This document shows, piece after piece, positions 18,397 through 27,597 of a stretch of 64,000 bases of DNA; the first letter of the stretch is position 1; each line of letters opens with the position of its first letter. This stretch comes from Labilithrix luteola (GTDB taxonomy: Bacteria > Myxococcota_A > Polyangia > Polyangiales > Polyangiaceae), in assembly GCF_001263205.1 (NCBI RefSeq), contig NZ_CP012333.1, forward strand, positions 9,095,501 through 9,159,500, given 5' to 3'. A model generated the notes under the pieces. The model did not search any database and was not told the origin of the DNA. It saw only the letters and a list, made by a program, of their open reading frames with translations. The position numbers were made by a program, and so were the translations under genes.

Positions 18397-20075
18397 CGAC
18401 GATGCGAGGAGAGCCGAAGCGAGCATGGGCCGTGACGGCGCTCCTCGCAGGTGCCTGCGCCGTGACCGCGTTCGCTTCGGGCTGCCGCCCTGGCGCCGAA
18501 GTCGTCCGCGTCTACGACGGACAGATCGCTCCCGGGCCGTACGTTCAGCCGGAAGCGTATGCCCACTATCTGCGAGGCGTGATCGCGGAGGGCCACGGTG
18601 ATTTCTCCGCGGCCCTGTCGTCGTTCGAGCAGGCGGCCGACATCGACGCGGACGATCCGGAGGTTTGGACGCGAATCGGCGACGTGCGCTGTCGTCGCGA
18701 TCCGAAAGACTCCGCTGCCGACCGCGCGTTCTCGAAGGCGCTGAAGATCGACGCGTCGTATGCGGGCGCCCTCGCCGCGAAAGGACGCTGCGAGCTCACG
18801 CGCGGGAAAACCGCAGAAGCGGCCGAGCTCGTGGCCCGCGCGACGCAGGAGGATCCGAAGCGCGCGAGTCTGGGGGCTCTTCTCGTCCAGATCGAAGCGC
18901 GGCGCGGAACGCCCGCGGCCCGCGAGCGGGCGATTGCGCTCACGGTGACCCAAGGACACGACGAAAACGCGTGGAACGCGCTCCTCGCGTGGGGCCAGGC
19001 CCGTGGCGATGCGGGGCTCGTGGCCCGAGCGCTCATCGGTCTGCTTCCGACCGCGCCGATGCGAAGCCCCGAGGTCGAGCGCGGTGCCCTCGACCTGCTC
19101 GGCGAAGGGCAGCTCGTTCTGGCTCGTCAGGTGGCGGCGGCGGTGGCCGACGCGCCGCGCGAGCTCGACGTGCACGGGCCGCGTGATGCCACCGTCGCTC
19201 GGCTTGCCGTCGACGAGGCCCTCTCCCGAGGAGACGAAGCGGCGGCGACCGCGCGAGCAACCCGCGGACACGTCTCGCTTCCAGAGCTCGCCGCGCGTGC
19301 ACTCGTGTTCGAGCGTGCGGCCTTCGCGACCTCGCTCGCGCGCACGGTCGCTCATGCCGATCCGGGCGCGAGCGCAGCGCACATGGTGCTGGCGGCCATC
19401 GCCAAGCGCGACGAAGGCGCGAAGAAGGGCGGGGCGCGCCATCCGGGCGAGAGCTTGCGGCGCATCACCGATCAGCCGCCGGAGCTTTGCGCGCTCGTGT
19501 TCGCGGAACGTCTGACGGCCGCGGCAGGGGCAGACGTCGCGCGTGAGTGGCTGGCCAACGTGACGCGCACGCCGATGGCGCCTCACGATCCGGTTGCCGG
19601 GCCTTTCGTGGTCGATCTCGCGGCCCGCGGGGTGATCGCCGAGAGCGCGCTTCCTCGCGAATGGCGAATCGAGCTCGCCGCGCGTCGTCGCGAAGCTCCT
19701 CCGCCGATGGTGGCAAATGCCGAGGTGACCGCGGCTGCTCGCGCCGGTGTCGATGCCAAGCACGCGCTTCTCGAGCAGGCGCTCACCGCACCCACCGCAG
19801 AGACGACGAAGACCGCACTCACACGCCTTTCGGGCGCCGTCGATCGCGACCCCATCGTGGCATTCTCGTTCGGACGCGTGGCCCTCGCGGGACCGACGTC
19901 GCCCGATGTCGCGGAACGAGTGCGCCGCGCCGTGGCTGTCGATCCAGCGAACCCGCTGCTCCTCGCGCTCGGCGTCGAGATCGCCAAGCAGGGCGGAGGA
20001 GACGTGGCGCCCGCCAAGACGCGACTCATGGCCGTGGCCAGCACGCCGGCCGAGCGAGCGCTCGCGACCGAGTAG
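18393..20075 (+). CDS. TPR lipoprotein of unknown function, coupled to hisC
   Basis: 560 aa. The start ATG overlaps the hisC stop (ATGA) and has AGGGGG immediately upstream, so it is translationally coupled. A signal with lipobox FASGC places the lipidated Cys at residue 31. Residues 50-150 contain two or three TPR-like helix pairs (AHYLRGVIAEGHGDFSAALSSFEQAADIDADDPEVW). The rest is Ala/Arg-rich and helical with weak repeats, ending in PANPLLLALGVEIAKQG. No enzymatic motif. TPR lipoproteins often scaffold envelope complexes; the hisC link may be only positional. Confidence 0.7.
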   Translation: MTTMRGEPKRAWAVTALLAGACAVTAFASGCRPGAEVVRVYDGQIAPGPYVQPEAYAHYLRGVIAEGHGDFSAALSSFEQAADIDADDPEVWTRIGDVRCRRDPKDSAADRAFSKALKIDASYAGALAAKGRCELTRGKTAEAAELVARATQEDPKRASLGALLVQIEARRGTPAARERAIALTVTQGHDENAWNALLAWGQARGDAGLVARALIGLLPTAPMRSPEVERGALDLLGEGQLVLARQVAAAVADAPRELDVHGPRDATVARLAVDEALSRGDEAAATARATRGHVSLPELAARALVFERAAFATSLARTVAHADPGASAAHMVLAAIAKRDEGAKKGGARHPGESLRRITDQPPELCALVFAERLTAAAGADVAREWLANVTRTPMAPHDPVAGPFVVDLAARGVIAESALPREWRIELAARRREAPPPMVANAEVTAAARAGVDAKHALLEQALTAPTAETTKTALTRLSGAVDRDPIVAFSFGRVALAGPTSPDVAERVRRAVAVDPANPLLLALGVEIAKQGGGDVAPAKTRLMAVASTPAERALATE

Positions 20076-20081
20076 GTGACC

Positions 20082-21026
20082 TCAGCGCAGGATGGGACGC
20101 GAACCCGCGTCGTACGTCCTCACTCCGCCGTCCTTCATGTCGTTGTGGAGGACGAGATCGACCTTCTGGACGACGTTCTCCCGGATGTCGACCTCGGTTT
20201 CGGCGTTGCTGTTCACGCGCGGGTGCATGGCGCCCACCTTCAGCTTGCCGACGGGAATGCCGTCGATGCGGAAGTGACCCGCGGCATCGGTCGAGGCGTG
20301 GAGCGGGTGAAGGAACGCATAGACGTCGACGACGGCGTAGGGACGGTCATGATCGATGACGAGCCAGTGCCCCGGCTTCTTCGGATAGATCTTCACCGGG
20401 TCGCCCTTCGGCGGCGCCATCATCATCACGAGGTTCGAGCCGGGCTCGAGCATCGGCGTCCAATACTCTTTGGTCCGGTTCGAGATCTCCAAGCGCTGAC
20501 CGAACGTCAGCGTCACGGTCCGCTTCTCGTAACCACATCCGTCGATGACGACAGGCTCGGCCTCTTCCTTCTCGGGAACGAAGCCCTTGTAACCGGTGAC
20601 CACGACGACCGCGTCTTGGAGGGCGCGGGCACCGTTCGGCCCTTTCTCGCCCTCACGGAACGCGTGGCCCCAGATCTTCGCGGCGCCGGGGCACTCGGAG
20701 AAGTTCGCCGGCGTCTCGGGAGCGGGATCGCCTTCGATCGTGATCGTCCCTTCGATGCTACCCGTCGGCCCCGTGTAGACGGGGAGCTTCGATGGGTTGA
20801 CCATCTTTGCGACCTCTTCGACCGGCAGCGGCGTGGCGTTGAGCGCGCCGCCGTCGGGCACGGTGGGCGCCGCGGTCGGCGCCGGAGCAGAGGCCGAACC
20901 TGTCGCTGCGCCCGCGCCCGCGTCGCCGGGGGCGTTTCCGGACTTCGAGCATGCAGCGAGCGACATCACCGCGAGCGCCAGGACATGGATCGCGGCAAGA
21001 GCACGAGTCGAATGAACGGTGCGCAT
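20082..21026 (-). CDS. Lipoprotein with carboxypeptidase-regulatory/cupredoxin-like domain
   Basis: 314 aa from ATG 21026, preceded by GGAG at 6-9 bases. Lipobox SLAAC gives Cys26; a linker of Ala, Pro and Gly follows to about residue 60. The mature part has GSIEGTITIEGDPAPETP, a carboxypeptidase-regulatory-type beta segment, then FGQRLEISNRTKEYWTPML, a cupredoxin-like strand, and finally a second regulatory-like unit with AAGHFRIDGIPVGKLKVGAMHPRV. Proteins of this type are common near periplasmic redox systems but have no assigned activity. Its start lies only 35 bases beyond the nuo terminator hairpin, so its promoter must overlap the terminator, or it depends on read-through. Confidence 0.7.
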   Translation of the reverse strand: MRTVHSTRALAAIHVLALAVMSLAACSKSGNAPGDAGAGAATGSASAPAPTAAPTVPDGGALNATPLPVEEVAKMVNPSKLPVYTGPTGSIEGTITIEGDPAPETPANFSECPGAAKIWGHAFREGEKGPNGARALQDAVVVVTGYKGFVPEKEEAEPVVIDGCGYEKRTVTLTFGQRLEISNRTKEYWTPMLEPGSNLVMMMAPPKGDPVKIYPKKPGHWLVIDHDRPYAVVDVYAFLHPLHASTDAAGHFRIDGIPVGKLKVGAMHPRVNSNAETEVDIRENVVQKVDLVLHNDMKDGGVRTYDAGSRPILR

Positions 21027-21060
21027 GCGGACGCTCCGAGCGGGAGAGAGAAAGTGGTTC

Positions 21061-21131
21061 AACAAAAACTCGAAGAAGCGAAGCAGACCTTCGGGCTCGA
21101 GGCCCAAACAAAGGTCTGCGTTCGCTTCTTC
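21061..21131 (-). terminator. Intrinsic terminator of the nuo operon
   Basis: On the minus strand, just after the nuoN stop, a long inverted repeat pairs about 20 bases (21072-21091 with 21111-21131) with one unpaired base. The loop itself holds a small GGGC/GCCC hairpin. The stem is followed at once by GAGTTTTTGTT (reverse strand of 21061-21071), a U-tract that is unusual in this high-GC sequence. These are the classical marks of a Rho-independent terminator. Confidence 0.85.
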
Positions 21132-21150
21132 CCGTGCGTGAGTGAGATCG

Positions 21151-22629
21151 TCAGCCGCCGAAGATCGACGCGGCCTTGACCGCGACGTCGAGCGACTGGC
21201 TCGGCAGGATACCGAGCACGAGGACCAGGATCGCCGAGACGAGGAGCGCCGCGGTGACGTAGCCCGAGCGCATCGGCGTGGCGACGGGCGCACCCGCTGC
21301 CGGCTCGCGCATGTACATGAACACGAGGACGCGCAGGTAGTAGTACGCGCCGAGCACGCTGTTCAGGAAGCCGATGACGGTGAGGAGGTAGAAGCCCGAG
21401 TCCATCGCAGCGCGGAACACGAACCACTTACCGAAGAACCCAGCGGTCGGCGGGATGCCCGCGAGCGAGATGAGGAACAGCGAGAAGGCGAGGGCCGCCG
21501 CCGGGTGACGGCGACCGATGCCCGAGAGGTCCTCGTAGGTGACGGCTTCCGCACCGCGACGACCGCAGAGGATGAGCGCACCGAACGCACCGGCCGTCGA
21601 GACCATGTACGTGAGGAGGTAGAAGAGCACCGTGGCGCTCGCCTGCGAGACGGAGTGGATCGAGGCGACGACGCCGACGAGGAGGTAGCCGGCGTGGGCG
21701 ATGCTCGAGTACGCGAGCATGCGCTTGACCGACTCTTGCTGACCGGCGATGAGGTTCGCGACCGTCATCGTGATCACGGCGATCCACGCGAGGGCCGGGG
21801 GCCAGCCCGCGGACCACGACATCGAGGCCTTGTCACCGAAGCAGGTGAGGAGCACGCGGAGGAGCATCGCGAAGCCGCCCGCCTTGACCACCGCGGCCAT
21901 GTAGGTCGTGGCGGGGGTCGGCGCGCCTTCGTAGGCGTCGGGCGTCCACATGTGGAACGGCACCGCGCTGACCTTGAAGGCGAGGCCGACGAGGACGAGC
22001 ACGAGCGCGATGATGATCATCGGCGAGCGCTCGGTGGAGCGGCGAACGACGTCGCCGATGCCCGCGAGGTCCGTGTGGCCCGTGGCTCCGTAGAGGAGCG
22101 CGAAGCCGAAGAGGAGGAGCGCCGCGGCGAACGAGCCGAGGAGGAAGTACTTGAGCGCGCCTTCGGCCGAGCGGGGCGACGTGCGGCGGAACGCGGTCAT
22201 CGCGTACGCGCCGATCGACATCGTCTCGAGGCCGAGGAAGACGATCAGAGCATCGCCCGCCGCCGCGACCATCATGGCGCCGACGGTCGAGAAGAGGAGC
22301 AGCGAGTAGAACTCGCCACGATCGAGGCGGTGCTCCGGAAGGTATCCGCCGGCGAGCAGCGCCGAGATGGCGCCGCCGAGGCAGAGGATGCCGTCGAAGA
22401 AGATCGTGAAGCGGTCGATGACGATCCACGGAGCGAGCGCATCGGCGTGCTGCAGATCTTCGACGCCTCCGAGCCAGGCGCCCACCGAGAAGGCGAAGCC
22501 CGTGGCGAAGATCATCGTCGCGCCGAGCGCGAGGCCGGCCTTCTTCTTCGAGAAGGCCTCGGCGAGCATCAGCAGAAGCGCGCCGACGGCGATAACGAGG
22601 ATGGGGGAGAGTCCAAACGCGAGCGGCAT
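21151..22629 (-). CDS. nuoN: NADH-quinone oxidoreductase subunit N
   Basis: 492 aa, close to the usual length. A polytopic membrane protein of the antiporter-like Nuo family, with about 14 predicted helices. The conserved core includes FHMWTPDAYEGAPTP (Lys/His-containing broken helix region), KMLAYSSIAHAGYLLVG and LLALPYSL-type helices near the C-terminus (SLAGIPPTAGFFGKWFVF). It forms one of the three proton-pumping antiporter-like modules in the membrane arm of complex I. It is the last gene of the operon, 10 bp after nuoM, and the terminator above follows it. Confidence 0.95.
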   Translation of the reverse strand: MPLAFGLSPILVIAVGALLLMLAEAFSKKKAGLALGATMIFATGFAFSVGAWLGGVEDLQHADALAPWIVIDRFTIFFDGILCLGGAISALLAGGYLPEHRLDRGEFYSLLLFSTVGAMMVAAAGDALIVFLGLETMSIGAYAMTAFRRTSPRSAEGALKYFLLGSFAAALLLFGFALLYGATGHTDLAGIGDVVRRSTERSPMIIIALVLVLVGLAFKVSAVPFHMWTPDAYEGAPTPATTYMAAVVKAGGFAMLLRVLLTCFGDKASMSWSAGWPPALAWIAVITMTVANLIAGQQESVKRMLAYSSIAHAGYLLVGVVASIHSVSQASATVLFYLLTYMVSTAGAFGALILCGRRGAEAVTYEDLSGIGRRHPAAALAFSLFLISLAGIPPTAGFFGKWFVFRAAMDSGFYLLTVIGFLNSVLGAYYYLRVLVFMYMREPAAGAPVATPMRSGYVTAALLVSAILVLVLGILPSQSLDVAVKAASIFGG

Positions 22630-22639
22630 CTTCGGTCTC

Positions 22640-24622
22640 TCAGTGCGCGGACGGCTCGGCCGCCGTGTTCGTGGTCGTGGTTTCCGCGGCGATCGCCTTG
22701 GGGGCGTCCGGCGAGCGGGGAAGGAGCTTGATCGGGCCCGTGTAGTACTTCGGGGCGGGGCTCGTCTCGACGCGCGCGTTCATGTCGCCAATCACGCGCG
22801 TGACGGCGTCGTGCATCTGGTTGAGCAGGAGGTTCGGCGCCACGCCGATCACGAAGATGGCGATGATGAGCGGCGCGACCGCGATCATCTCGCGCGCGTT
22901 GATGTCCTGGAGGTGCTTGTTCTCGGAGCGCGTGATGGGACCGAAGAACATCTTCTGGATCGCCGTCAGCATGTAGAGCGCCGCGAGGATGACGCCGAGA
23001 GCCGCGCCGACGGCCTGGACGCCGTTGACGTGGCCGAGCTTGTTCGAGACGAACGTGCCCGTGATGATGAGGAACTCACCCACGAAGCCGTTCGTGCCGG
23101 GGAGACCGACGCTCGCCATCGAAGCGATGACGAAGAGGGCCGCGTAAACCGGCATGACCTTGGCGAGACCGCCGAAGTCGTCGAGCTGACGCGTGTGGCG
23201 GCGGTCGTAGATGACGCCGACGAGGAGGAAGAGCGCGCCGGTGGTCACGCCGTGGTTGACCATCTGCAGGACCGAGCCCTCGATCGAGGAGGGCGTGCCT
23301 GCGAAGAGGCCGAGCATGACGTAACCGAGGTGGGCGACCGACGAGTACGCGACCAAGCGCTTCACGTCGTCCTGACGCCACGCGACGAGCGCGCCGTAGA
23401 GGATGCCGCCGAGCACCGCGACGCCCGCGAGCGTTGCGCCGTACTGCGACGCCGCCTCGGGGAACATCCCCATGCAGAAGCGCAGGTAGCCGTAGGTTCC
23501 CATCTTGAGCATCACGGCGGCCAGGATGATCGAGCCGGCCGTGGGGGCTTCGGTGTGCGCGTCCGGGAGCCACGTGTGGACCGGGAACATCGGCACCTTG
23601 ATGAAGAACGAGATCGCGAAGCCCCAGAACAGGTAGACCTGCACGTGCTGGGGGTAAACGACGCGGCTCAGTTCGAAGTAGTCGAACGAGGGCGTGCCGC
23701 CGGTGAGCTTCCCGTAGGTGTACGCGGCGTACAGGATGGCGGCGAGCATCAGCATGCTGCCGAACATCGTGTAGAGGAAGAACTTGAGCGCGCTCTTGAT
23801 GCGGTTCGCTCCGCCCCAGACTCCGATCATCACGTACATCGGGATGAGCATGAGCTCCCAGAAGACGTAGAAGAGGAAGAGGTCGAGGGCGACGAAGGAG
23901 CCGATCATCGCGGCCTCGAGGAGGAGGAGCGAGAAGCACCAGTCCTTGAAGCGCTTGTCGATCGAGCCGAACGACGCGTACGTCGCGATCGGCGTGATGA
24001 AGACCGTCAGGATGACGAGCCAGAGCGAGATGCCGTCGAGCGCCACGTGGTAGTGGATGCCGAACCGCTCGATCCAGACGATGTCCTGGTTGAAGTGGTA
24101 CGTCCGCCCCATGTCGACCATGAGGAGCGGGATCGACGCGAAGAGCGTCACCAGCATCACGATCAGCGTGGTCGCCTTGAGAAGGCGGTGCGCCTGACGC
24201 GGCAGGAAGAGGATGGCCACGGCGCCTGCGAGCGGGAGGCCGATGAGCCACGAGAGCAGGTTCGGCAGCTCCGCGGGGGCGGCTCCACCTTCGGCCGCGA
24301 CCACCGCCTCGCTCGGCCACATGCGCGCCACGAAGATCGTGAAGAGCGCAGCGATGAGCGCGAAGGGAAGGCGGACGCGCCAGCTGTGACCGCGCGGGAT
24401 GAGCGCGGCCACGATGGCGGCAACGGCGACGGGGACGATGGACCCGACCGCGGCGTTCGCCGGGCTGAAGACCGCCGCGCCACCACCCATAGCCTGGGTA
24501 AGGGCGACCACGACGGTCACGAGCGCGAGGAAGAAGAAGGTCGGACCGATCCACGCCGGACGGCCGGAACCGTTGGAGAGGGCGGTGACAGGGGATTCAG
24601 GTTGAGACGTCTTGGTGGCCAT
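22640..24622 (-). CDS. nuoM: NADH-quinone oxidoreductase subunit M
   Basis: 660 aa from ATG 24622, which is preceded by GGGGAG; a GTG at 24631 overlaps the nuoL stop (GTGA) and would add three residues. E. coli NuoM is about 509 aa; the excess is mainly an N-terminal part with three extra hydrophobic segments and a C-terminal polar tail (PKAIAAETTTTNTAAEPSAH). The antiporter core is clear: FFLYTMFGSMLML, FPVHTWLPDAHTEAPTAGSIILAAVMLKMGTYGYLRF and DDVKRLVAYSSVAHLGYVMLG. Proton-pumping subunit of complex I, coupled to nuoL. Confidence 0.94.
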   Translation of the reverse strand: MATKTSQPESPVTALSNGSGRPAWIGPTFFFLALVTVVVALTQAMGGGAAVFSPANAAVGSIVPVAVAAIVAALIPRGHSWRVRLPFALIAALFTIFVARMWPSEAVVAAEGGAAPAELPNLLSWLIGLPLAGAVAILFLPRQAHRLLKATTLIVMLVTLFASIPLLMVDMGRTYHFNQDIVWIERFGIHYHVALDGISLWLVILTVFITPIATYASFGSIDKRFKDWCFSLLLLEAAMIGSFVALDLFLFYVFWELMLIPMYVMIGVWGGANRIKSALKFFLYTMFGSMLMLAAILYAAYTYGKLTGGTPSFDYFELSRVVYPQHVQVYLFWGFAISFFIKVPMFPVHTWLPDAHTEAPTAGSIILAAVMLKMGTYGYLRFCMGMFPEAASQYGATLAGVAVLGGILYGALVAWRQDDVKRLVAYSSVAHLGYVMLGLFAGTPSSIEGSVLQMVNHGVTTGALFLLVGVIYDRRHTRQLDDFGGLAKVMPVYAALFVIASMASVGLPGTNGFVGEFLIITGTFVSNKLGHVNGVQAVGAALGVILAALYMLTAIQKMFFGPITRSENKHLQDINAREMIAVAPLIIAIFVIGVAPNLLLNQMHDAVTRVIGDMNARVETSPAPKYYTGPIKLLPRSPDAPKAIAAETTTTNTAAEPSAH

Positions 24623-24627
24623 TTCCG

Positions 24628-27270
24628 TCACCGCTCCCCGAGCTGGATCTGCTGGGGCTTCTCGACCTTGGGACGAGAGATCGGGATTTCCTTGGTCGTG
24701 ATGCGACCGAAGGCGTTACGTACCTCGACCTTCACGGTCTGCGATTTGCCCTCGTCGAGGTGCAGCTTCAGCTGGTCGGTGCCGGTGAAGGCCTGCGCCT
24801 GGGGCGCGCCCTTCGAATCGGGGTACCAGCGGTAGCCGTACCCGATGCCGGGGGCTGCCGAGAGGACGTAGTCGCCGTTGCTGCTCTCGGTGACGTTCAC
24901 GTCGGCGTGCGGCTCGATGAAGAACCAGCCGAGTGCCGCCATGCCGACGACCATCACGGCCGCGTAGACGTGGACGACGCCGTTCTGGAAGAGACGCAGG
25001 ATCGTGCCGAGGGCAGCGACGATGAGCGCCGTCAGGCGCGCCAGGACGAAGTCGATGATGCCCTGGTCGACCGAGGTCGCCGTGTCCGCGAGGGCATCGA
25101 CACCGGCCACGACAGTCTTGTCGTAGGCCTCGTCGACGCGCCACTTGTCGAGAAGGAGGTTGTAGAGACCGCCCACCTTCTTCGCGAGCTCGGCCGCCGG
25201 CTTGCCGGCCTGGAGCACGTACACCCAGTACGCGACACCCGAGCCGACGAGGAACGCGCAGAGCGCCGCGACGAGCGAGAGGATCTCGAGGTGGTGCTTG
25301 CCAGCTTCGTTGGCGGCGACCGTGCCGACGCCCTTCGTTGCCTCTTCGAACACCGGCTCGAGCCAGTGCTCCATGGGGAGGAAGTTGAAGTGGTGGTTGA
25401 ACAGCTTGATGGCTGCCGGGTTGAGGAGGAGACCGGCGACGATCGAGGCCGTGCCCAGGATGAGCAGCGGGATCGTCATCGGACGCGGCGACTCGTGAGG
25501 CGCCGCACCCGGCTGGGTGAGGTCTTCCTCGTGATGATGGTCGTCGGCCTCTTCGCCTTCGCCGTCGCCATGCTCGTCATGAGCGTGAGCGTCTTCGCTC
25601 GGACGACCGATGGTCCATCCGCGGAAGTCACCCCAGAAGGTGAGGAACAAGCAGCGGCACATGTAGAACGCCGTGAGCGTGGCCGCCGTGACGGCCATGG
25701 CCCAGAGGACCCACGGGACCCAACCCGGGGCGGTCCAGATCTCGATCTTGCGCGCCGCGAGCTCTGCTGCGTACGGGCTCGTCGTCTTGTTCACGAGCGC
25801 GCTGGCGATGATCTCGTCCTTCGAGAACCAGCCGCTGGTGAGCGGGAAGCCGATGATCGCGAGCGTTGCCGCCGCGAACGTGCCGTAGGTGAGCGGCATG
25901 AACTTGCGCAGGCCGCCCATGTTCCGCATGTCCTGAGACTTGTCGTCGTCGTGAATGCGGGCGTGCATCGAGTGGATGACGCTGCCGGCGCCGAGGAACA
26001 AGCAGGCCTTGAAGAACGCGTGCGTGAAGACGTGGAAGAAGCCGGCCGTGAACGCCCCGACGCCGACGCCGAGGAACATGAAGCCGAGCTGGCTCACCGT
26101 GGAGTACGCGAGCACCTTCTTGATGTCGTTCTGCACGAGCGCGATGGTCGCGGCGAAGAGCGCCGTGGCCACACCCGTGAAGGCGATGATCGTCATCACC
26201 GCGGGCGACATCACGAACACGAAGGAGAGGCGGCAAACGAGGTAGATGCCGGCCGTGACCATCGTGGCCGCGTGGATGAGCGCGGAGACCGGCGTCGGAC
26301 CCGCCATCGCGTCCGGGAGCCACACGTAGAGCGGAATCTGCGCGCTTTTACCGGTACACCCGAGGAAGAGGGCGATCGAGACGGCCGTGGCCGCGGTGAT
26401 CGTCCAAGGCTTGTCCGGCTGGAGGAACGAGAGCGGGATCTTGAGCGAGCCAATCGCGAGATCCTGGAACTGTCCGCCGCCGATCGGCCAGAGGTGGACC
26501 TGGGCGCCGGTGCCCGGCGTGAGAAGGTCACGCGCGTTGGTCGCGATGCCGGTCCAGTCGAGCGCGCCCGTGTAGTGGACGAGCAGGAACATGGCGACGA
26601 GGAGACCGAAGTCACCGATGCGGTTGGCGATGAACGCCTTCTTGCCGGCCGCCGCGTTCGGCGTCTTCGTGTACCAGAAGCCGATGAGCAGGTAGCTGCA
26701 GAGACCGACGCCTTCCCAGCCGACGAAGAGAACGGCGAGGTTGTCCCCGAGGATGAGGACGAGCATCGAGAAGACGAACAGGTTCAGATACGCGAAGAAG
26801 CGCCAGTAGGCCTTGTCTGCCTCCATGTACGAGCTCGCGTACACGTGGATGAGGAAGCCAACACCGGTGACGACCAGCATCATGACGCCCGAGAGCGCGT
26901 CGACGCTGAACTTCAAGTCGATCGGAACGCTGATGTCCTTCGCGCCGCCGGCGGTGGCGACGACACGCGAGGTGCGCATCCACTCCCAAGCCGTCCAGAA
27001 CAGCTTGGCATGGGCGTGGTGCGTGACCTCGTGGCCGTCGACCATCGAGGTCGTCTTCGACGCGTCGATGACGCCGTTGAGGGCGAAGAACGTGACGACT
27101 GCCGCGACGAAGCTGATGCCGATGGCCGAGAGAGCCATGAGGCGAACGGCGGGCTTGCCGAGGCGCTGACCGAAGACGCCGTTCACGAACGCTCCGAGGA
27201 GCGGCATGAGCATGACGACCGCGATCAGCGAGAAGTTATCTGCAGGGAACAGGGAGAACAGGGCCTTCAT
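24628..27270 (-). CDS. nuoL: NADH-quinone oxidoreductase subunit L with C-terminal extension
   Basis: 880 aa, against about 613 aa for E. coli NuoL. The antiporter core is typical: FVGWEGVGLCSYLLIGFWY, KSAQIPLYVWLPDAMAGPTPVSALIHAATMVTAGIYLVCRL and DIKKVLAYSTVSQLGFMFLG. Two unusual parts follow. A loop near residues 555-585 is packed with His, Asp and Glu (HDEHGDGEGEEADDHHHEED) and may bind metal. After the last helix (about 765-788) there is a soluble tail of some 90 residues with beta-sheet-like sequence (YVLSAAPGIGYGYRWYPDSKG, then TVKVEVRNAFGRITTKEI), resembling an Ig-like fold. Its stop overlaps nuoM as GTGA in the alternative start. Confidence 0.93.
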   Translation of the reverse strand: MKALFSLFPADNFSLIAVVMLMPLLGAFVNGVFGQRLGKPAVRLMALSAIGISFVAAVVTFFALNGVIDASKTTSMVDGHEVTHHAHAKLFWTAWEWMRTSRVVATAGGAKDISVPIDLKFSVDALSGVMMLVVTGVGFLIHVYASSYMEADKAYWRFFAYLNLFVFSMLVLILGDNLAVLFVGWEGVGLCSYLLIGFWYTKTPNAAAGKKAFIANRIGDFGLLVAMFLLVHYTGALDWTGIATNARDLLTPGTGAQVHLWPIGGGQFQDLAIGSLKIPLSFLQPDKPWTITAATAVSIALFLGCTGKSAQIPLYVWLPDAMAGPTPVSALIHAATMVTAGIYLVCRLSFVFVMSPAVMTIIAFTGVATALFAATIALVQNDIKKVLAYSTVSQLGFMFLGVGVGAFTAGFFHVFTHAFFKACLFLGAGSVIHSMHARIHDDDKSQDMRNMGGLRKFMPLTYGTFAAATLAIIGFPLTSGWFSKDEIIASALVNKTTSPYAAELAARKIEIWTAPGWVPWVLWAMAVTAATLTAFYMCRCLFLTFWGDFRGWTIGRPSEDAHAHDEHGDGEGEEADDHHHEEDLTQPGAAPHESPRPMTIPLLILGTASIVAGLLLNPAAIKLFNHHFNFLPMEHWLEPVFEEATKGVGTVAANEAGKHHLEILSLVAALCAFLVGSGVAYWVYVLQAGKPAAELAKKVGGLYNLLLDKWRVDEAYDKTVVAGVDALADTATSVDQGIIDFVLARLTALIVAALGTILRLFQNGVVHVYAAVMVVGMAALGWFFIEPHADVNVTESSNGDYVLSAAPGIGYGYRWYPDSKGAPQAQAFTGTDQLKLHLDEGKSQTVKVEVRNAFGRITTKEIPISRPKVEKPQQIQLGER

Positions 27271-27291
27271 GGCGGGTCGTTCTTCTTCCGT

Positions 27292-27597
27292 TCAGTTCTT
27301 GAGGAGGTCCGCTTCGTCCGAGCGCACGGTGCGGCGCACGCGGAAGAGCGAGAGGACGATGGCGAGGCCGACCGCGACTTCAGCGGCCTCGGCGGCGATG
27401 AGGAAGAACGCGAACACCTGACCGGTGTGAGCGTTCTGCTGCGTGCGGTTGAACGCGACGAGCGCGAGGTTGACCGCGTTGAGCATGATTTCGATGCTCA
27501 TCAGGGCGACGAGCACGTTGCGGCGAACGAGGAAGCCCACGCCCCCGATCGTGAAGAGCAGCGCGCTCAGCGTGACGTAGTACTCGACGGGGATCAC
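27292..27597 (-). CDS. nuoK: NADH-quinone oxidoreductase subunit K
   Basis: 101 aa, the normal length (E. coli about 100). GTG start at 27597, inside a GTGA overlap with the nuoJ stop, so translation is coupled. Three predicted helices; the conserved Glu-bearing helix reads VLVALMSIEIMLNAVNLALVAF and the next FAFFLIAAEAAEVAVGLAIVLSLF. These Glu residues form part of the proton channel near the quinone site in complex I. The 20-bp spacing to nuoL is normal. Confidence 0.95.
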   Translation of the reverse strand: MIPVEYYVTLSALLFTIGGVGFLVRRNVLVALMSIEIMLNAVNLALVAFNRTQQNAHTGQVFAFFLIAAEAAEVAVGLAIVLSLFRVRRTVRSDEADLLKN

